From Cyanoderma ruficeps (taxonomy: Eukaryota; Chordata; Aves; Passeriformes; Timaliidae): DNA of 64,000 bases. The translations under genes were made by a program, and so were the position numbers. The DNA lies in contig VZDJ01007749.1 of the NCBI GenBank assembly GCA_008694505.1, positions 4,864,941-4,928,940 of the forward strand, written 5' to 3'. The notes beneath the pieces are model-generated. The model did no database searches and had not been told where the DNA came from. It saw only the letters and a list, made by a program, of their open reading frames with translations. Shown here one piece after another: positions 49,701 through 62,920 of the stretch; the stretch's first letter is position 1; the number at the start of each line of letters is the position of its first letter.

Positions 49701-52029
49701 TGCTAACAGAAATGTTAGAACTAGGGTTATCTGTACCAAATAATTGCCTGTAGCCAGTACCAGAGAGTATCAGAAGTGAATCTGGATTCACTCAGGATGC
49801 TTGTCAAATCCAGATCTCAGGCTCCTGGGAGAGTTGCTCACTACAGGATGAGATGCAGATGCTACCACTGGCTCACCAACACTTCATTAGTGTTAAACTT
49901 TGCACTAGAGGTGGTGGGTTGGCTGTGTTTTGCTAAAACCAGAGGGTTATTTTGAAAAGGGAAGAGGAACTGAGGGCAGGTTTTATAGCTGTTGTATAGA
50001 TAATTTCATACTTTTTCACTTTGTCATAGTAGTTCAGTGCATTTTTATCTAACTATAGGTAAGTAGATGATGAACAACAGCTGCTGATAGCTGTGGGCTT
50101 AAGGTTTGAGAAGTTCGACATCAAAACTCAGAACAAAAACTCTGCTATATATCAGAGTTTAATTATCATTTTAAGCTCCTAAAATTTAGACCTTTTAGGT
50201 CCAGATTTGTCTCTCTTTCAGACAGTTGTTTATCAAACCCTGAAGAGCACTTACCTGGTGTGCAGAGCAGGGCAGTGGTGCCTGTAGCAGCTGTTGTTGT
50301 CAGAGGTGAGCCAATTCCCCCTGAATAAGGAACCCTTTTTCACTATACTGCTCCTGAAACAAGTTTGGGGAGGGTCTTCTCCACAGAGTCTATTTCAAAG
50401 GGAATGATTCTGTGTTCTCTTCCTGAGTGTTCAAAACAGACTGGCGTCCATCACACAGTATTTTGCAAATGTGAACACAAATTTTGACTGAATGAAAGCA
50501 TTTACAAGTAAGCGTGGAATTAGTGCTCACTACTACTCTGGAAGCAAGTAGCTGTCTTAAAGAATTCAAGAACAGCTGGAGGACCAAATCTGGTAGGGAA
50601 ACCTGAGAGTTCCTCTGCCTTACTCTACTGTCACCCAGAGGAAAGAGAGCAAGAGGTCTCATCTCTGCTCAGAAAACTGATCCAGGCTGGTCCACAGCCC
50701 ATCTGTCCTAATGATTTTCTGTCAGGGTTGGTGGTGACTTTCAGCACTAGTGTGCCCAGCAGGAGAGTCCACGTGCCTCCTGTGAAACAAGCATACCATG
50801 TAGTTTGAGTCTAAAGCCTTGTGGCATGGAGCTGAGCTTCTGATCTTAGCTTCCATTTCAATTAATATTGTGAAATAATACTAATCCATGCAAGTGTTAT
50901 TGATAGATTGTATTTCCCTTTGCTTTCAGAAGTAGAGAAGGACATCAGAAGTGACTAGAGAACAAAACCACACTCAAATTAGTCATCTGGAGATGGTTTA
51001 AGACCTTTTTGAAGCTCAGCTGCACACACTAGGGACAGGAGCTAGTGAAGCCATACAGCCTTTCAATTTTCTTGGAGCAGTTTGCCTTCAATCTGACCTT
51101 TGTGACAGATGCAGCACAGAATTGATAGGTTCTGAACTGATGCTTCTCTCAGCTGGTACCAAGCAAAATCTCAGCTGTCAAAAAGAATTAAAAGAATCAC
51201 GCAGGAGTTATTCAAAAATGTAATGCACTTTTTCTTTTAATTTTGAATTAATCAGGTTTTTATTCTTTAGTAAGAGGTATTTGCAATACCCTGCCAAAGC
51301 AGTGCAAAGCCACAGTGTGTTGAGCCTACCTAGGGCTATGATTTAGGTTAAGAGCACAAACTCAGTGCAGAGGTAGCTGGGGCTGTAGTTACTCCTACCC
51401 AGCCCCTCCCTCCTGGACTGAGCTACAGGCACCTGTGTGTTTCAGCTGCTCTTCACATATCCCAGGAGCCTGGCACAGGGCAGTCCAGCTTCTTCACAGC
51501 CAGGAAGCTGCTTTACAGCCCAGGCTGGAAGAGAAAGGCAGCCAGCAGAAGGCAATTTAAAGATTCTGTGGATCAATGCTGATTGATGCACTCATGCAAG
51601 TTAAGTCCTGCCAGGCCGCTCCCCACTTTTAATGTGAGGAACTTCATACTTAACAGCAACTCAAATTTTACTGCTGCCATAAAAAAAAAAAAAGCCTTTC
51701 ATAACAATTAAACTGTTACTAGGTACATTAGTAGTTGTGAGGTCTATTTTTCAATCTCAAAGCAAGAGTCAAGAATACTACAGAACATGTTTTAGAAGAT
51801 ACCCAGGTACTCCTCATGATACTTTCCTAGCCTAGCTGAAAAAAAAAAAGCCCAACCCATAATCTGTTGGTGTCCATGGCAGTATCTCATGGAGATACAC
51901 TGCATTTTTTTTTCTGTCCTTGCTCACATCTGGTCAACAGTAAGATCTAATTCCATGGATTACAGTAACTTAGTAAGCCATGTGCATGTGCTAAGCTAAA
52001 AGTAATTACCCTGCTGTTTCTTAGGGAAG
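43771..52029. other. Intergenic region between TMEM63A and EPHX1 (includes EPHX1 3' UTR)
   Basis: Over 8 kb without a gene I can support. The longest open frames (126 codons at 45426-45806, 133 at 49217-49618) have no recognised motif and no splice partner. The last few hundred bases below 52030 must contain the EPHX1 3' UTR. Confidence 0.6.
51259..51264 (-). terminator. Candidate EPHX1 polyadenylation signal
   Basis: TTTATT on the plus strand is AATAAA on the minus strand, 766 bp past the EPHX1 stop. It is the first canonical hexamer I found in that direction. ATTAAA variants exist nearer the stop, so this choice is uncertain. Confidence 0.35.
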
Positions 52030-52255
52030 TTATTCCCCTTTCTTTTTCCAGAGTTGTTCTTTCTCTACTTTGTCAACAAATTGCAGAATATCTTTAGCAA
52101 GGAGTTCAGGTTCCTCGAAAGCTGCGAAATGGCCACCCCGAGGCATGAAGTGGAAGGAGACGATGTTGGTGTATTTCTTCTTGGCCCAAGCCTGGGGTAT
52201 GTGCAGGATTTCATTAGGGAAGGAGGCAATGCCAGTGGGTACCTGCACTGTGAGC
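52030..52255 (-). CDS. EPHX1: EPHX1 coding exon 8 and stop (residues 390-464)
   Basis: It encodes [16 protein letters not shown] with the acid E405, then [20 protein letters not shown] with the base H432, and a Lys/Glu-rich tail before TAA at 52030-52032. The acceptor is CTCTCTCAG. Confidence 0.97.
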
Positions 52256-55200
52256 CTGAGAGAGGAGAGAGAATCACTGTAATCTTCCAAACACTTTAAT
52301 CTACAACAAATCAAAAATTCCAAGGAAATGTTCCTAAACAGTTGGGCATTAACTCTTGTTAGGCATTAAAAATTTGACTTCCAGATCCTAAAACTGAAGA
52401 CAACACTCTAATTCCTGAGGAAAAAAACTCATTGTTTTGGAGTTTTTTTGCAATGATATTAAGGTAATTTTGCAAGGGATCCAGGGCATGAGGTTCAGAA
52501 ACATGGAAATGGAGAGGAGAACCCTAGGAGGTGATGGGCAGCACATTTCCTCTTGCTGCACACAGGGCTCAGTTTGAGGGGCAAGCACACAATTTGGTAA
52601 GAGCTGCAGGGAGATTTACAGAGAAGATAACCACTCAAATATGCTAAGCCTGGCAGGACAACTGGAGGGTAGGCAGGAGAAGAACTACTTCACAGGGGGA
52701 GAGAAGAGAGGGATACTAATAATCTAGACTAGTTCAAAAGCAACATTTCTGTATGTGAGACCATACCTTGTAAAATAGCTCTTGCTTTTAACTGGCACAA
52801 ATGCACACTACAAAACATTCTGCACATTAGGAAGTGTAAGGAAGCAACTGGATTTGAGGGCTGTGAATGATCTGTGCTTGTTGGAAGTCACGTTTTCTAG
52901 GTTTAAATATCTCTACACATAAGCTGCATTTCAGAAGTGACAGACTTTAAAATGTAGATACAAAAAGTGTTGAGCACGTAGCCACTGGAAGCCTGAGGTC
53001 AGAATTTTACACAAGGCTCTGAGACTCTGTCCTCTAGGCACATAGAAGTTCACACAGCTCATCTCATGCAGGCAGAACCAGAGCAAGATACTGCCCACAG
53101 CATAGCCACAACTGGCTGCAGGAACTGAGTCAGCTTCCTGGGAGCATCATTTCACAGCTAAATAAATACCATGCCACTAAGCTGTGGTTGCAAATACCTC
53201 AGGGCAGGTTTAAGCCTTCACTCATACTCAAGCTGACACAAGTACAATGCAACCAAGCTGCTGTCTGAAGAGTCTGGGCAGCAGCAGGCACATCAGTCTC
53301 ACTGACTCCTGCATGATGAAGTTTGTCAGCAGGCTGAAGTTGCTTCCAAGGAAGGACTTAAGCCTTTTGCAGAAACAGGCAAAGTATGTCCAGAAAAGCA
53401 CTAAAACTACAACCAACTAAACTAAAGAAAACTGACTGTGTGACTCAGTCACAGGCTGATTTAGGAACTGAAATAAAATCGGGAAGCAGATGGATACATC
53501 ATGAATGGGAGGCCCTCAAGCAGTGCCTCCAGTTGGATCTCCTCTGATGGCTCGGGATTCCTACCTAAGCACTGTTTTCCCAGCACATCAACTACCTGGT
53601 CTGTCTTGCAGAGGAATACTGCGGTAGAACAGTGTTTTTACTCAGCATTCAGGAATCTGTAAGGCACTGCAACTACAAAATTAAGATCAGGGCAAAATAT
53701 TTAAAGAGAAGAAGCCACACTTACTTTTCATGTTTCTGTGTGCCTATCCCCTTCTGCAAGTTTTCTTTGTAGAAACGCATGGAGGAGACAATGCAGCCTG
53801 ACACCCAGTAGATCATGATATTGGTCAGCAGATCATCCAGGCTGAACTTCCTGAAGAGGCAATCCCAAGAGATTGCTTAATTAGAACTGAAAACTGATTT
53901 GCATCACTTTAGAAGGGACTTGATTTTGGTTTGGTTGTAAAGGGGGGGGTGGGGGGGAAGTTTAGGAAAAAAATAGTGGTTAAGAGTGGAGAGGTGAAGT
54001 TATTACTCCCTCTCTGTCTGCCAGTGACCAATTAAGGATGCTAAAGTCTTTCAGACACAAACTAGGAAGTCACATTTTAACTCCTACACGGAAGGCAGAT
54101 TCCAACCTTATGCTCCAGCATGGCTGTCTCTCCTGTCCACAGACTGGGAGGGTGGGAGCAGAACAGCACATGCAACAGCTTGTGCCATTTGTTAATGATA
54201 ATCTGAAATGCTACCGTGAGCTTTCAACAGAGCCCTGACACACCAACATGTGCTGTAAACAGTGCATGTTTCATTTAACATTTATTAGCTGTGTGCACTG
54301 CAAACATTCCATGCAAACCTGCTGCCACTGGGCATACCATGCCCCCTCTCTCCATTCCTGCCAGGTAGTTCTCAAAGGGGATTTCAGCTCTGATTTCTGC
54401 TGCACAGTAAACATAATCCTTTATTAGCAAATGGTGGGTAGATGAAGCAGTAACAATCAATCCAGAGCCAATTCACAGAGTTAATTGTTAGTATTACAAT
54501 GAATCATGAGTTGCCAGCATCTTAATGTGGGTTAAACTTTTGGATTTTGTGTTATAATGAGTCAGTTTTTAACATCCAGGAGTTGCAGGGTCTATTTCTT
54601 TTCTAGGAGATGGAAGTGGGAAGGGAATCCATCAGCCTCCCTGGCCTGTTTGCCTCTCTGTGTGCTGGAGTGCAGCCCTGCACCAGCTGTGGTCACTACA
54701 GACTCCCTGAGGTGTGAGGTGACCACTTCAGACAAACCTCTCCAGCTGTGACTGGCCTTAGTCACCTCATCCAAAATGGCAGGAGAGAAAGAGCTTACCT
54801 CTCTAGTCCTCCATCCTCTAGATTATGGAATTCCATATCAGTCCACGAAGAAAACTTCTCCAAGATGTATGCAGCCAGTCCCACAGGAGAGTCATTCAAA
54901 CCACAGCCTGTAAAGGAGGAGGAAAATTGAACTATGACTGATATCCAACTACAGAACTCAGAGTGTTAGAGAAGCTGCCTGTTATAATACAGGGGATGTA
55001 ACTTCACAAAGCTGTTCCATCAGCTGCTTTCTTAAATAAATAAAACAGTACAAGGAGTTGGAGCCATTTAATGCCAAATCATAAACTGAAAGTATCTGCA
55101 AACGAGCAGGCTCCACATTAGCTCGCACTGAACGTTTTTTGAACTGACGTAACAGTATTGGATTTCTGCTGGCTTTTCTTTTTTTCTGGTAAGCTAATAA

Positions 55201-58200
55201 GATTAAGCTCTATGTGCCAAGGAGGGTTTGCTTCCATTAATCTGGAAGTTGTCATGTATTAAACAGCATTACAGAGCCAAACCCCACATGCCTACACATG
55301 ACCAGGAGGATTTACAGCATTATCTAACAGCAAAAACATTTTAAGGATTATTAGAAAGTCATTAAGGAACAGCAAGGCTCTACTAAATGGTCCATCTTCT
55401 GAATTAGAAATAGCAAACTGCCTTCATGTAGAACAAGCCTTCATATAGATTTTATAGTTTGCTTTTCTTGGACAAAAAGAACACACCTGCACTTGGAACT
55501 TTGATCACACATCCTAGTGCTGTGAAATACAGGGACCATAAACTGTCCCAGCTTTTCAGTAAAACATGAGAAAAAGCTGTTCCCAAGGAGCAGCAACATA
55601 TTTGAAGTTCCACCCATGCAACCCAGCCTTCCAGGAAGGTGCCTAACACTGCAGCTGGCACAATTTCATCAGTGATTGCTATTTAAACATGACAGTGGAA
55701 TTTCAATTATTAAGCAACTACTATTGATAACTAAAATAGGAAGTGTTTGAAAAAGTTCTGTTGAGCTCTTTTCAGGTGTGCTGGACATGACAAGTAATAG
55801 CCTGTTCTCATCTGCTCACTGTGAGTAGAGTGCATCTGTTTACATAGAGAAAAACTGACATTGGTCCTCAGAGCACTTGGAATGCAGGCATTTCTGTCAG
55901 AAATTTCTTCAGTGTTTTTCTCTTTTCAGGAACCTGCCACTGCCCTGCTCCTCTCTTCTTTGTCCTTTGGAGAAATGCAGAAATGCTCCAGCTCCCAAAG
56001 CATGAAGTGGCTGCTGGTTCCCAGTCTGCACAGTCTGCTCTGACAGACCACACATGACTGGTAAGGACAAGAATCAGCCAGAATTCTGATTGAGAAGGAG
56101 CATGGCTTAGGCACCTTTCAGATATCAGCTTCCCTCTCTTTCCTAAAGCACAAAAGACTGGCAATTTTTAGAAACCAAGAATTTTGCTTCATGGAAGCAA
56201 AATTATTTTAAATCCATACAATGATCCTTTTGCCTACACATTTTACATACCTGCCTCTGTAGGTAAGCTTATGGAAAACCATTAAGAAATATTTCCCTTA
56301 GCTATGTTTTTAATAAAATCCATCAGTGAATTGCTGCTCCACCAAATGAAAATGTAGTGAGTACTCTTAACTCAGTTGTCCAATTCAGTCACAAAAGATG
56401 TTTTTAAAATAGAAACACTTAATACTCAGATACATAAGGTAGTTAAACCATCTGAGTGACTAGCTCATCTAGAAAGAACATTCCTTGGAAGTCTGCAAGT
56501 GATTCAGAACAATGAGTGAAAGTGAAATTTGATTTATTTTTCAGGTATTACTTATCGCTATAATAAATAAGCTACATTGTGTGCTGAGACAGCTAAAAGC
56601 TTCTTGTAGTTTACACTATTTGAATGTGATCCATTCTCTGAGAAGAAATTATCTTTGCTCTCAGCAGAGCTGCATTTGAAATGGTATTACACTCCCCAGT
56701 GATAACAGAAGTGGAAAAATATTAAAGAATCTATTTTATTTATGAAAACTGGAAAATGAGGCCAATGGCACTTGAAGCATGCTCAGCTTGGATGTGCAGA
56801 TACACTGCAAAAAAATTATTTTCTGCATATTTTAAGCAGTACATTTTGTTTCTATGAAAGTACAACTAAAGTGAAGAGACTTAAGTATTCTGAGCTCAAA
56901 ACAGGTTGTGGGGTTTTTGTTGTTTTTTTTTTACCAACAGTATCCGGCTTTGTAGCCTGTATGTGAGCGTAGCCAGACTCAGACAAGATCCTGTAGAGCC
57001 CTTTTTTCAAGAAGGGGAACATCCTCCTGACATCTTCACCCTGGAATCCAAAGAGCCCTGGGAAGTAGCGGCCCAGCAGGACGGAGAGCAGCTGAGGGAG
57101 TCCCAGCTTCGAAACTGAGACCATATTTAAATGGAGACCTTTCACGTGGCTAAAGACAAAAACAGAAAACCCCCACAAGTTAACCAAAGTTTAAAGTCGT
57201 CGTATTTAGAATCACAGAATATCCTGAGTTTTAAGGGACCCACAAGGATCATCAAAATCCAACTCCTGGCCCCTCACAGGACAGCCCCAAAAATCACACC
57301 ATGTGCCTGACAGCGTTGTCCAAACGCTTCTTGAACTCTGCCAGGCTTGGTGCTGAGACCTGTAACATTTAAAATGTTATTAACAAAAACGGACATACTT
57401 GAATTCCAGCCTGTTGATTACATCATGACCTCAGCTGCCCTTTGTAGCGTGGCTTTTCACACAAAAATGACAAGTCAAAGGGTCAACTGTCAGTAATCAG
57501 CACACACTCCAGGGCCCTAAGCCACAATTCCTCCTTTTTCTTCTTTTCAAGTACTTGTGCCACCCCAGACCTCAGTGAGGCCACTACAAAACTACTGCAC
57601 AACCGTTTGAAAGAAAAAATATTTAATATAAACTAAGGTATGTAATTTTGGATCTTTGTACACTGAGTACCAAAGAGAGAAACTCACAGTGAGGACTTGG
57701 GCAGGAACTCCCAAGCACACAGGAAATAACTATTGACAGAGTAAAAACCAAGGGGGTACTCACTTGGGAGCTATCTGAGCCAGGTTGGTGCAGATGAGCC
57801 AGCCCCAGTCACCACCCTGGGTGTAGAACTCATTGAATCCCAGTCTGAGCATCAATTCATAAAGAACAGAAGCAGCACTCACGGAATTGAAGTCTGCATG
57901 AAAAGAAAAGAACACTTTTGTTGCATTAACCCCACCTGCATTAATCTTGTGACCCTGCAGCACTGATTCTCCACATCAAGGCAATGTTCAAGTTCCTCCA
58001 AAGCTACAAGTCCATTTCTCCTTTCCTGACTCCATGGAAGCCCTTGCTCAGCATCCAAGGATAGAGACCAGAAACCATGCGGTCTGCAGCCTTTGTTGCA
58101 GACCTCTCCACTGCTCTGAACACTGATCATGAAAATTGCAGCCAGGGAAGCAGAGAAAAGCAAACCCAATCTTCCCCACATCATTCACCTGCACATGCAA

Positions 58201-61200
58201 TTAAATACTAAACTCAGTATCCCTTTAAACATTACCTTGCTCCAATTTGCTGCAGCTTGTGTTTGTATAACTCAGAGCACAAGCTGAGCAAGCAGGTATT
58301 TGGCTGCAATCTGCCATGTGGATACATGAACTGCTTGATTCCAACTCTTCCTTCTCACCTACTTGTACAGTGCTGTCGAATATGGATGCAAAACTCCCAA
58401 AAGGAACAGTAATAAATTAAATTTACCCTCCCTGCTTGCTCACAGACAATTCATGGAAGCAATTACTACGCTTGAGTTGTCACTTCATAGCTTTTTATGG
58501 TTCTTTTTAAATTATCTACACATTGCCCCAGACACTAGCCAGTGATGTCACCCAAAGTCACCCCCTTATCTCCCTCCTCCCACAGAACACACAGGATCTC
58601 CGTTTCCTCACTGGGAAAACAAGAAGTGTGTAACAGGAGTTGCTCTTCTGCTAACAGAGGCTGCCTCACTGTGAGACTGGGCACATGGGGGCTCAGTTTC
58701 TTCTCCTGTGTCATACCTTTTTTGTGGGGTGCTTCTGAGAAACCATAGCCAGGGATAGATGGGCAAATGACTTCAAAAATGTGCTCATCACCGAGGCCGT
58801 GACTTGCAGGATCCGTCAGGAGAGGGATAATTTTGTAAAACTCGTAAAATGAGCCAGGCCAACCATGAACCATTAACAGTGGCTTTGCAGCCCGGCCTTC
58901 AGGCAAACGAGGAGGCTTTACGTGAACGAAATGGATATCAATGCCTGTAAAAATAAAATCATTAATTAGCATGCCCAAATCTACCATGACACTGAAACTA
59001 ATCACAGAGCAGATTACGAATAAAGCTTTTCTCCAGCCCTTTTTTTTGGTGAGCCTGCAAACACCCTGCACCTCTCTGGACACATTTATCTAAGGACCTT
59101 AAAGTACTTTATAATGGGCAATTAAGCATCACAGCAGCCAAATGAGGTTGGCTATTTCTGTTTTAAAATAAATTGGCAAATTAAGACATAGAAGTGAAGC
59201 AATCTACCAACAGTAACACAGTGACTCACACGGCTTACAGGCAGAGGAGACAATTGCATCATTTAGTCCAAATGCCCTTAAATTTTACCCAAATGTCCCT
59301 ACATGGCACAGGATGGGCTTCAGTCAGACAGAGATTTTTCTTCCTGAAAGGCCTACAATTGCAGCTTGAAGGCACCGAGAGATAGAGGATCCATCACAAC
59401 TTGCAGCTGTTTGTTTGGGGGCATGAATCACTTTCCTCATTTTGTGCATGCCTTACTTTCCATTTGAACGTCTGGCTTCTGTCGCCAGCCACTGACCCTA
59501 AATGCTACACAAAAGGAATTTTAAAAGCCTTCACTAAGTATTCTCTGTCTGTGGAAGCCTCCTGTAATCAGGTCACACATTCTTAACTGCTGACAAACCA
59601 ATCATGCAGAATTGAGGATTTTATGCCTCACTAAAAAAGAGTTAAAGTGTTCATTTTCGTTCTTTCCTACCTTTTGTCCAAAGCTTCCAGTATCTCTTTA
59701 ACTGAGTAAACCAAAACAGGAACCTATGTTCTAGTACCAGCCTCCTGCTTGTTCAGTAAAAGGTAAAATCTGCAGTGTGGTTTCCATTTTGACTCTTTCC
59801 AGCAGGAAAGCTTCACACAGCATTGCACTACCTGCTTCAGGTGAGCTGCTCTTCCTCAAACTAACTCAGGGCTTTGTTCTCCAGGAAACAGGAAATTGTT
59901 CCCAGCAGAGCCTGAATGCTTCCTTTCTTGATGTATTTAACCATATTTTACTCACATCAACTCCAGTTCACCAGCAATCTCACCGTCTTTCACTGACTTG
60001 AGATTTCCCCATCCTTGACACTTCTGTGAATCTCTGTATTCTCTGAAAAGCTTTCAAGTGATGACAGAAGGCAGGAATCTGATACACAGTATGTTTGACC
60101 TTGTCTTTTCATATCCCCTCTCTGTGATCTTACCCAACATGGAAATTTCCCTTCCCATTGCTATACACAGTGCATTGTCCTTAGCTGCTTCTACCTTACT
60201 TGTCTCAGATGGTGCTTTTTTCTTCTTTTTTAAGGGAAGACTTTCTGGTTTTATCTTCTCCAGCACTAACCATCATTTAAATAAATGCTTTAAGCTCTAA
60301 CCACTATATAGCATCATTTATTGTCCCAAATCCATTTAAAATATTATGGCAAACTGCACCATTTGAAATAACATGCAATTATGGGTGCAAGTAAAAACGT
60401 AACAAAATACTCTGTTAAGGCTGAATTTTGCCATCATGTGGGACAATTGCCTGTTGTGCTGTAGATGTACAACTGGACCCAAGCACCACCCTAAATCAGG
60501 CATTTTAAAAAGCCCAGTCTCCAAGCTCCAGCAGACCAGCAGACCAACAGACCTTGGCTTGAATGAACTCTTTGGAAAGGTGCAGTGTGCTCTGGATGAA
60601 GAGAAACCATTCCCTCACATCTGGCAGCACATCAACCCCAGGGGAACAGCATTGTGCATTCCTAGGCCTGGGAATGCTTGAAGAGGTGCAGCAGAGCACA
60701 TCTGCCCTGCCAGGCAGGGACAACCTGCCCAGCTGAGGAGGGCTGCCAGGCTGATGGCTTCACTGTGACAGCAGCAGCTGGGCAGCTCCATGGAGCATGA
60801 GGAGACATCTGTGGGAATTTGTGCATGACTGCATGTGAGGCAGGGAACATGTGTACATCTTAAGATCCACTTCTGCTTCCAAACACCCGTGCTTGGCTCC
60901 TGTTAACACCAGCTGACAGCCCGCTCATGCACAGGGAATTCCATTTGTCATTCCTTGTCCTAAAGGCTTCAGTTACAATGAAGGAGTTCCTTGCTCCTTC
61001 AGCAGTGATGCCAATGATCCAGACTATGGCAGCCAGGGAGGGAAGGCCCTTTGACACATCCAGAGCCTTCTTTCCACCCAGTTCCCTTGCAGACAAATTT
61101 ACCTATTGCTGTTTATGTTTTAAGGGGAAAATCTAGGTACCTTGAATCTTTGTTTTGAATTGTGGGTACTTGTTGAGGACTTCAACTTGTTTCTTCCAAT

Positions 61201-62915
61201 TGAACTGGTTTTTCCAGTAGGACACAACCTTCCTGAGATGCACCGAGTTCATTCCATAATGGAAGCAACTGTTCTCCAGTGGCTCAGTGAATCGAGCCTG
61301 GTCAAGTCTCCTAAATAAATCCTACAGTGAAGAAGAGAGAAGAAATATTAAAAGCACTTGTGTCTGCTGTCTTGGGCTGTGTATAGTTTCTAGTTATTCC
61401 CACGTGAAACAAGAACAATGGAAATAACATCTCTAATTAGACACCTGTGCCTTTTGCTGATGCTCTGTCAGCTGGTCCTGTTCTTTTCCTCCTCCAGATG
61501 GCCTCCTTCCTCTTCCATTCCCAGCTGTTCTCAGCCTTTGTTCTGCAGGGCTGCCTAACCTGTCTGCCAGGCTGAGAACCACAGAGGGCAAGATGCTCTG
61601 CTGGCACTGCTGTGGCTTCCAAGGGTAAGTCTTGCTGCCTTCCCAGGGTACTTTCCTCACAGCCAATGCATGGGTATTGATCTGGCCCAAACCTTTTGCC
61701 TTCCTTCCCAAACCCAGGGGTGGGAGGTCTTTGCCAGGAAACATTCAGAAGGATTTTGCATAGACAGGAAGTTGGTCAAACTAGACTGAAATTAAAGTTT
61801 GCCAATCTGGAATAACAGTAACAACCACCTTCCCACTGCACTTCAGGGGGTACAGGGGATGTTGATGATCCTGCAAGATCACTCCAAAATCACTCAGCAG
61901 GGAAGGACAGCCAAGAGCCCCTCCCTACTGCCAGCAGAACCACAGAGTAGCTGGAGGTCTGGAAATCTAATCCTGCTCAATCATTTTTAAGTCAGAAATT
62001 ATCCATTTTAGTGTCTGCAGTGTATGGGAAAAACATAATGGAGACCAATGTCCCTCGATATTACTAAGAAGAGCAAGCAAAGTGTTAAAAAACCCAGGCC
62101 TTGCTGAGAAATTAGGAATCTATTATAAATTAATAATATGAGCAATCCCATGAGTATTGTTTGAACCATGACTCCACAAAGATCTATGAAATCGTTCAAT
62201 CCCAGGCTTAAACACACACAATCAAAATCTTTCTACCCAACAAATTCTGCAACGTATGTGTTTACTGTAATTACCACAGTAATTTAGTGTTGACCAAAGT
62301 AGACTATTAATTACAGAAGAATCAGCATCCAACACAGCTGCAAACATAAAGCAGTCAAGAAAATGAGGTATTTGTAATTGCTTTGGAAAGAAAGGGGGGA
62401 AAAAAGACATTGTTCTTATTCTGGTCTACACAAACTGAGGAAAATGCACAAACAGAAAAACAGAGTTGAGTAATCCATAAAATGATTTTTATGTTTATTA
62501 GGCTTTGCAGAGTAGGTTTATTTACCAGCAATCATGCAAGAGCCAGCTGAGAACAAAATTATACAGTGAGATCTGCCTATCCATACCTATCTTCTGAAGT
62601 ACTGAAAAATCCCTTCCCCCAAGACCTGGACATCACTGGCACTCTGTCGGTTCAATTTAAAAATTACCTCAAACACGTTCTGCATCTATTTGGCCATTTC
62701 TTCCTTCCCTCCCCCCAGCACAGAGATTTGCTTACACTCAGCTCTTCCTCTGTAGTCTCCACCTTAAATGGCCGAATACTTGAGTCTTCTTTAGTCACAG
62801 GCTTTTGTCCCCTGCCCCACCACCCATCTTTGAAGGGCAGCGTCTCTTCTTTCTTCTTGGAAAATAAGAAGTAGAGGAGGAGTGTTCCCAGGACCAGGAA
62901 CACCTCGAGCAGCAT
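52030..62915 (-). CDS. EPHX1: EPHX1, microsomal epoxide hydrolase, 8 coding exons
   Basis: The enzyme adds water to epoxides of xenobiotics and some lipids, giving trans-diols, at the endoplasmic reticulum membrane. The exons join in frame into 464 residues (human 455). Order: an N-terminal membrane anchor (about 1-20); the epoxide hydrolase N-terminal domain (about 48-160); and the alpha/beta-hydrolase core with the HGWPG oxyanion loop at 147-151. The nucleophile D225 lies in GGDWG, the acid E405 in NEILH, and the base H432 in [12 protein letters not shown]. The epoxide-activating tyrosines Y300 (ESGYAHIQ) and Y375 (RFYKEN) are also present. All catalytic residues are therefore kept. The C-terminus is a few residues longer and Lys-rich. 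The ATG at 62915 is the first in its exon and starts the hydrophobic anchor. Confidence 0.97.
53725..53850 (-). CDS. EPHX1: EPHX1 coding exon 7 (residues 348-390)
   Basis: It encodes [15 protein letters not shown] and [10 protein letters not shown] with active-site Y375, then TQKHE. It ends in phase 2 at AA|GTAAGT. Confidence 0.96.
53942..53957 (+). repeat. G-run (G8-T-G7) in EPHX1 intron
   Basis: Two G runs separated by one T. On the EPHX1 strand it reads as C runs about 90 bp upstream of coding exon 7. It may form a quadruplex or be length-polymorphic. Confidence 0.9.
54799..54907 (-). CDS. EPHX1: EPHX1 coding exon 6 (residues 312-348)
   Basis: It encodes [20 protein letters not shown] and LEDGGLE, both close to the mammalian protein. 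The acceptor is TTTACAG and the donor AG|GTAAGC. Confidence 0.96.
54908..56934 (-). other. EPHX1 intron between coding exons 5 and 6
   Basis: 2 kb of intron without a recognised gene or repeat. Open frames here (up to about 98 codons) lack motifs. Confidence 0.65.
56935..57149 (-). CDS. EPHX1: EPHX1 coding exon 5 (residues 240-312)
   Basis: It encodes HVKGLHLNM, the cap region and [17 protein letters not shown] with active-site Y300. It ends in phase 1 at GTTG|GTAAAA. Confidence 0.96.
57209..57362 (-). mobile_element. CR1 LINE, 3' fragment in EPHX1 intron
   Basis: The plus strand reads AATCACAGAATATCCTGAGT, GGACCCACAAGGATCATC, AAATCCAACTCCTGGCCCCT and TGTCCAAACGCTTCTTGAAC, the complement of a CR1 3' end of a subfamily different from the other copies here. 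It lies in the intron just before coding exon 5, about 60 bp from its acceptor. Confidence 0.88.
57764..57893 (-). CDS. EPHX1: EPHX1 coding exon 4 (residues 197-240), nucleophile exon
   Basis: It encodes [18 protein letters not shown] with nucleophile D225, then LICTNLAQ. The residue after GGDWG is Trp, where mammals have Ser as I recall. The donor AA|GTGAGT is good. Confidence 0.96.
58717..58944 (-). CDS. EPHX1: EPHX1 coding exon 3 (residues 121-197)
   Basis: It encodes [11 protein letters not shown], the [20 protein letters not shown] oxyanion-loop segment and [16 protein letters not shown]. It ends in phase 1 at G|GTATGA. Confidence 0.97.
58945..61140 (-). other. EPHX1 intron between coding exons 2 and 3
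   Basis: 2.2 kb without a recognised gene or repeat. Confidence 0.65.
61141..61321 (-). CDS. EPHX1: EPHX1 coding exon 2 (residues 61-121)
   Basis: It encodes the rest of the N-terminal domain, with [39 protein letters not shown] and YPQFKTKIQ. This exon has no ATG start frame of its own. It begins after CTGTAG and ends in phase 1 at G|GTACCT. Confidence 0.96.
61322..62735 (-). other. EPHX1 intron between coding exons 1 and 2
   Basis: 1.4 kb of intron. No repeat or gene recognised. Confidence 0.65.
62736..62915 (-). CDS. EPHX1: EPHX1 coding exon 1 (residues 1-60)
   Basis: The acceptor CTTGCAG precedes 62920, five bases before the ATG. It encodes the hydrophobic anchor [18 protein letters not shown], then [14 protein letters not shown] and [13 protein letters not shown]. 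It ends in phase 0 at AGT|GTAAGC. Confidence 0.96.
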
Positions 62916-62920
62916 AATGC

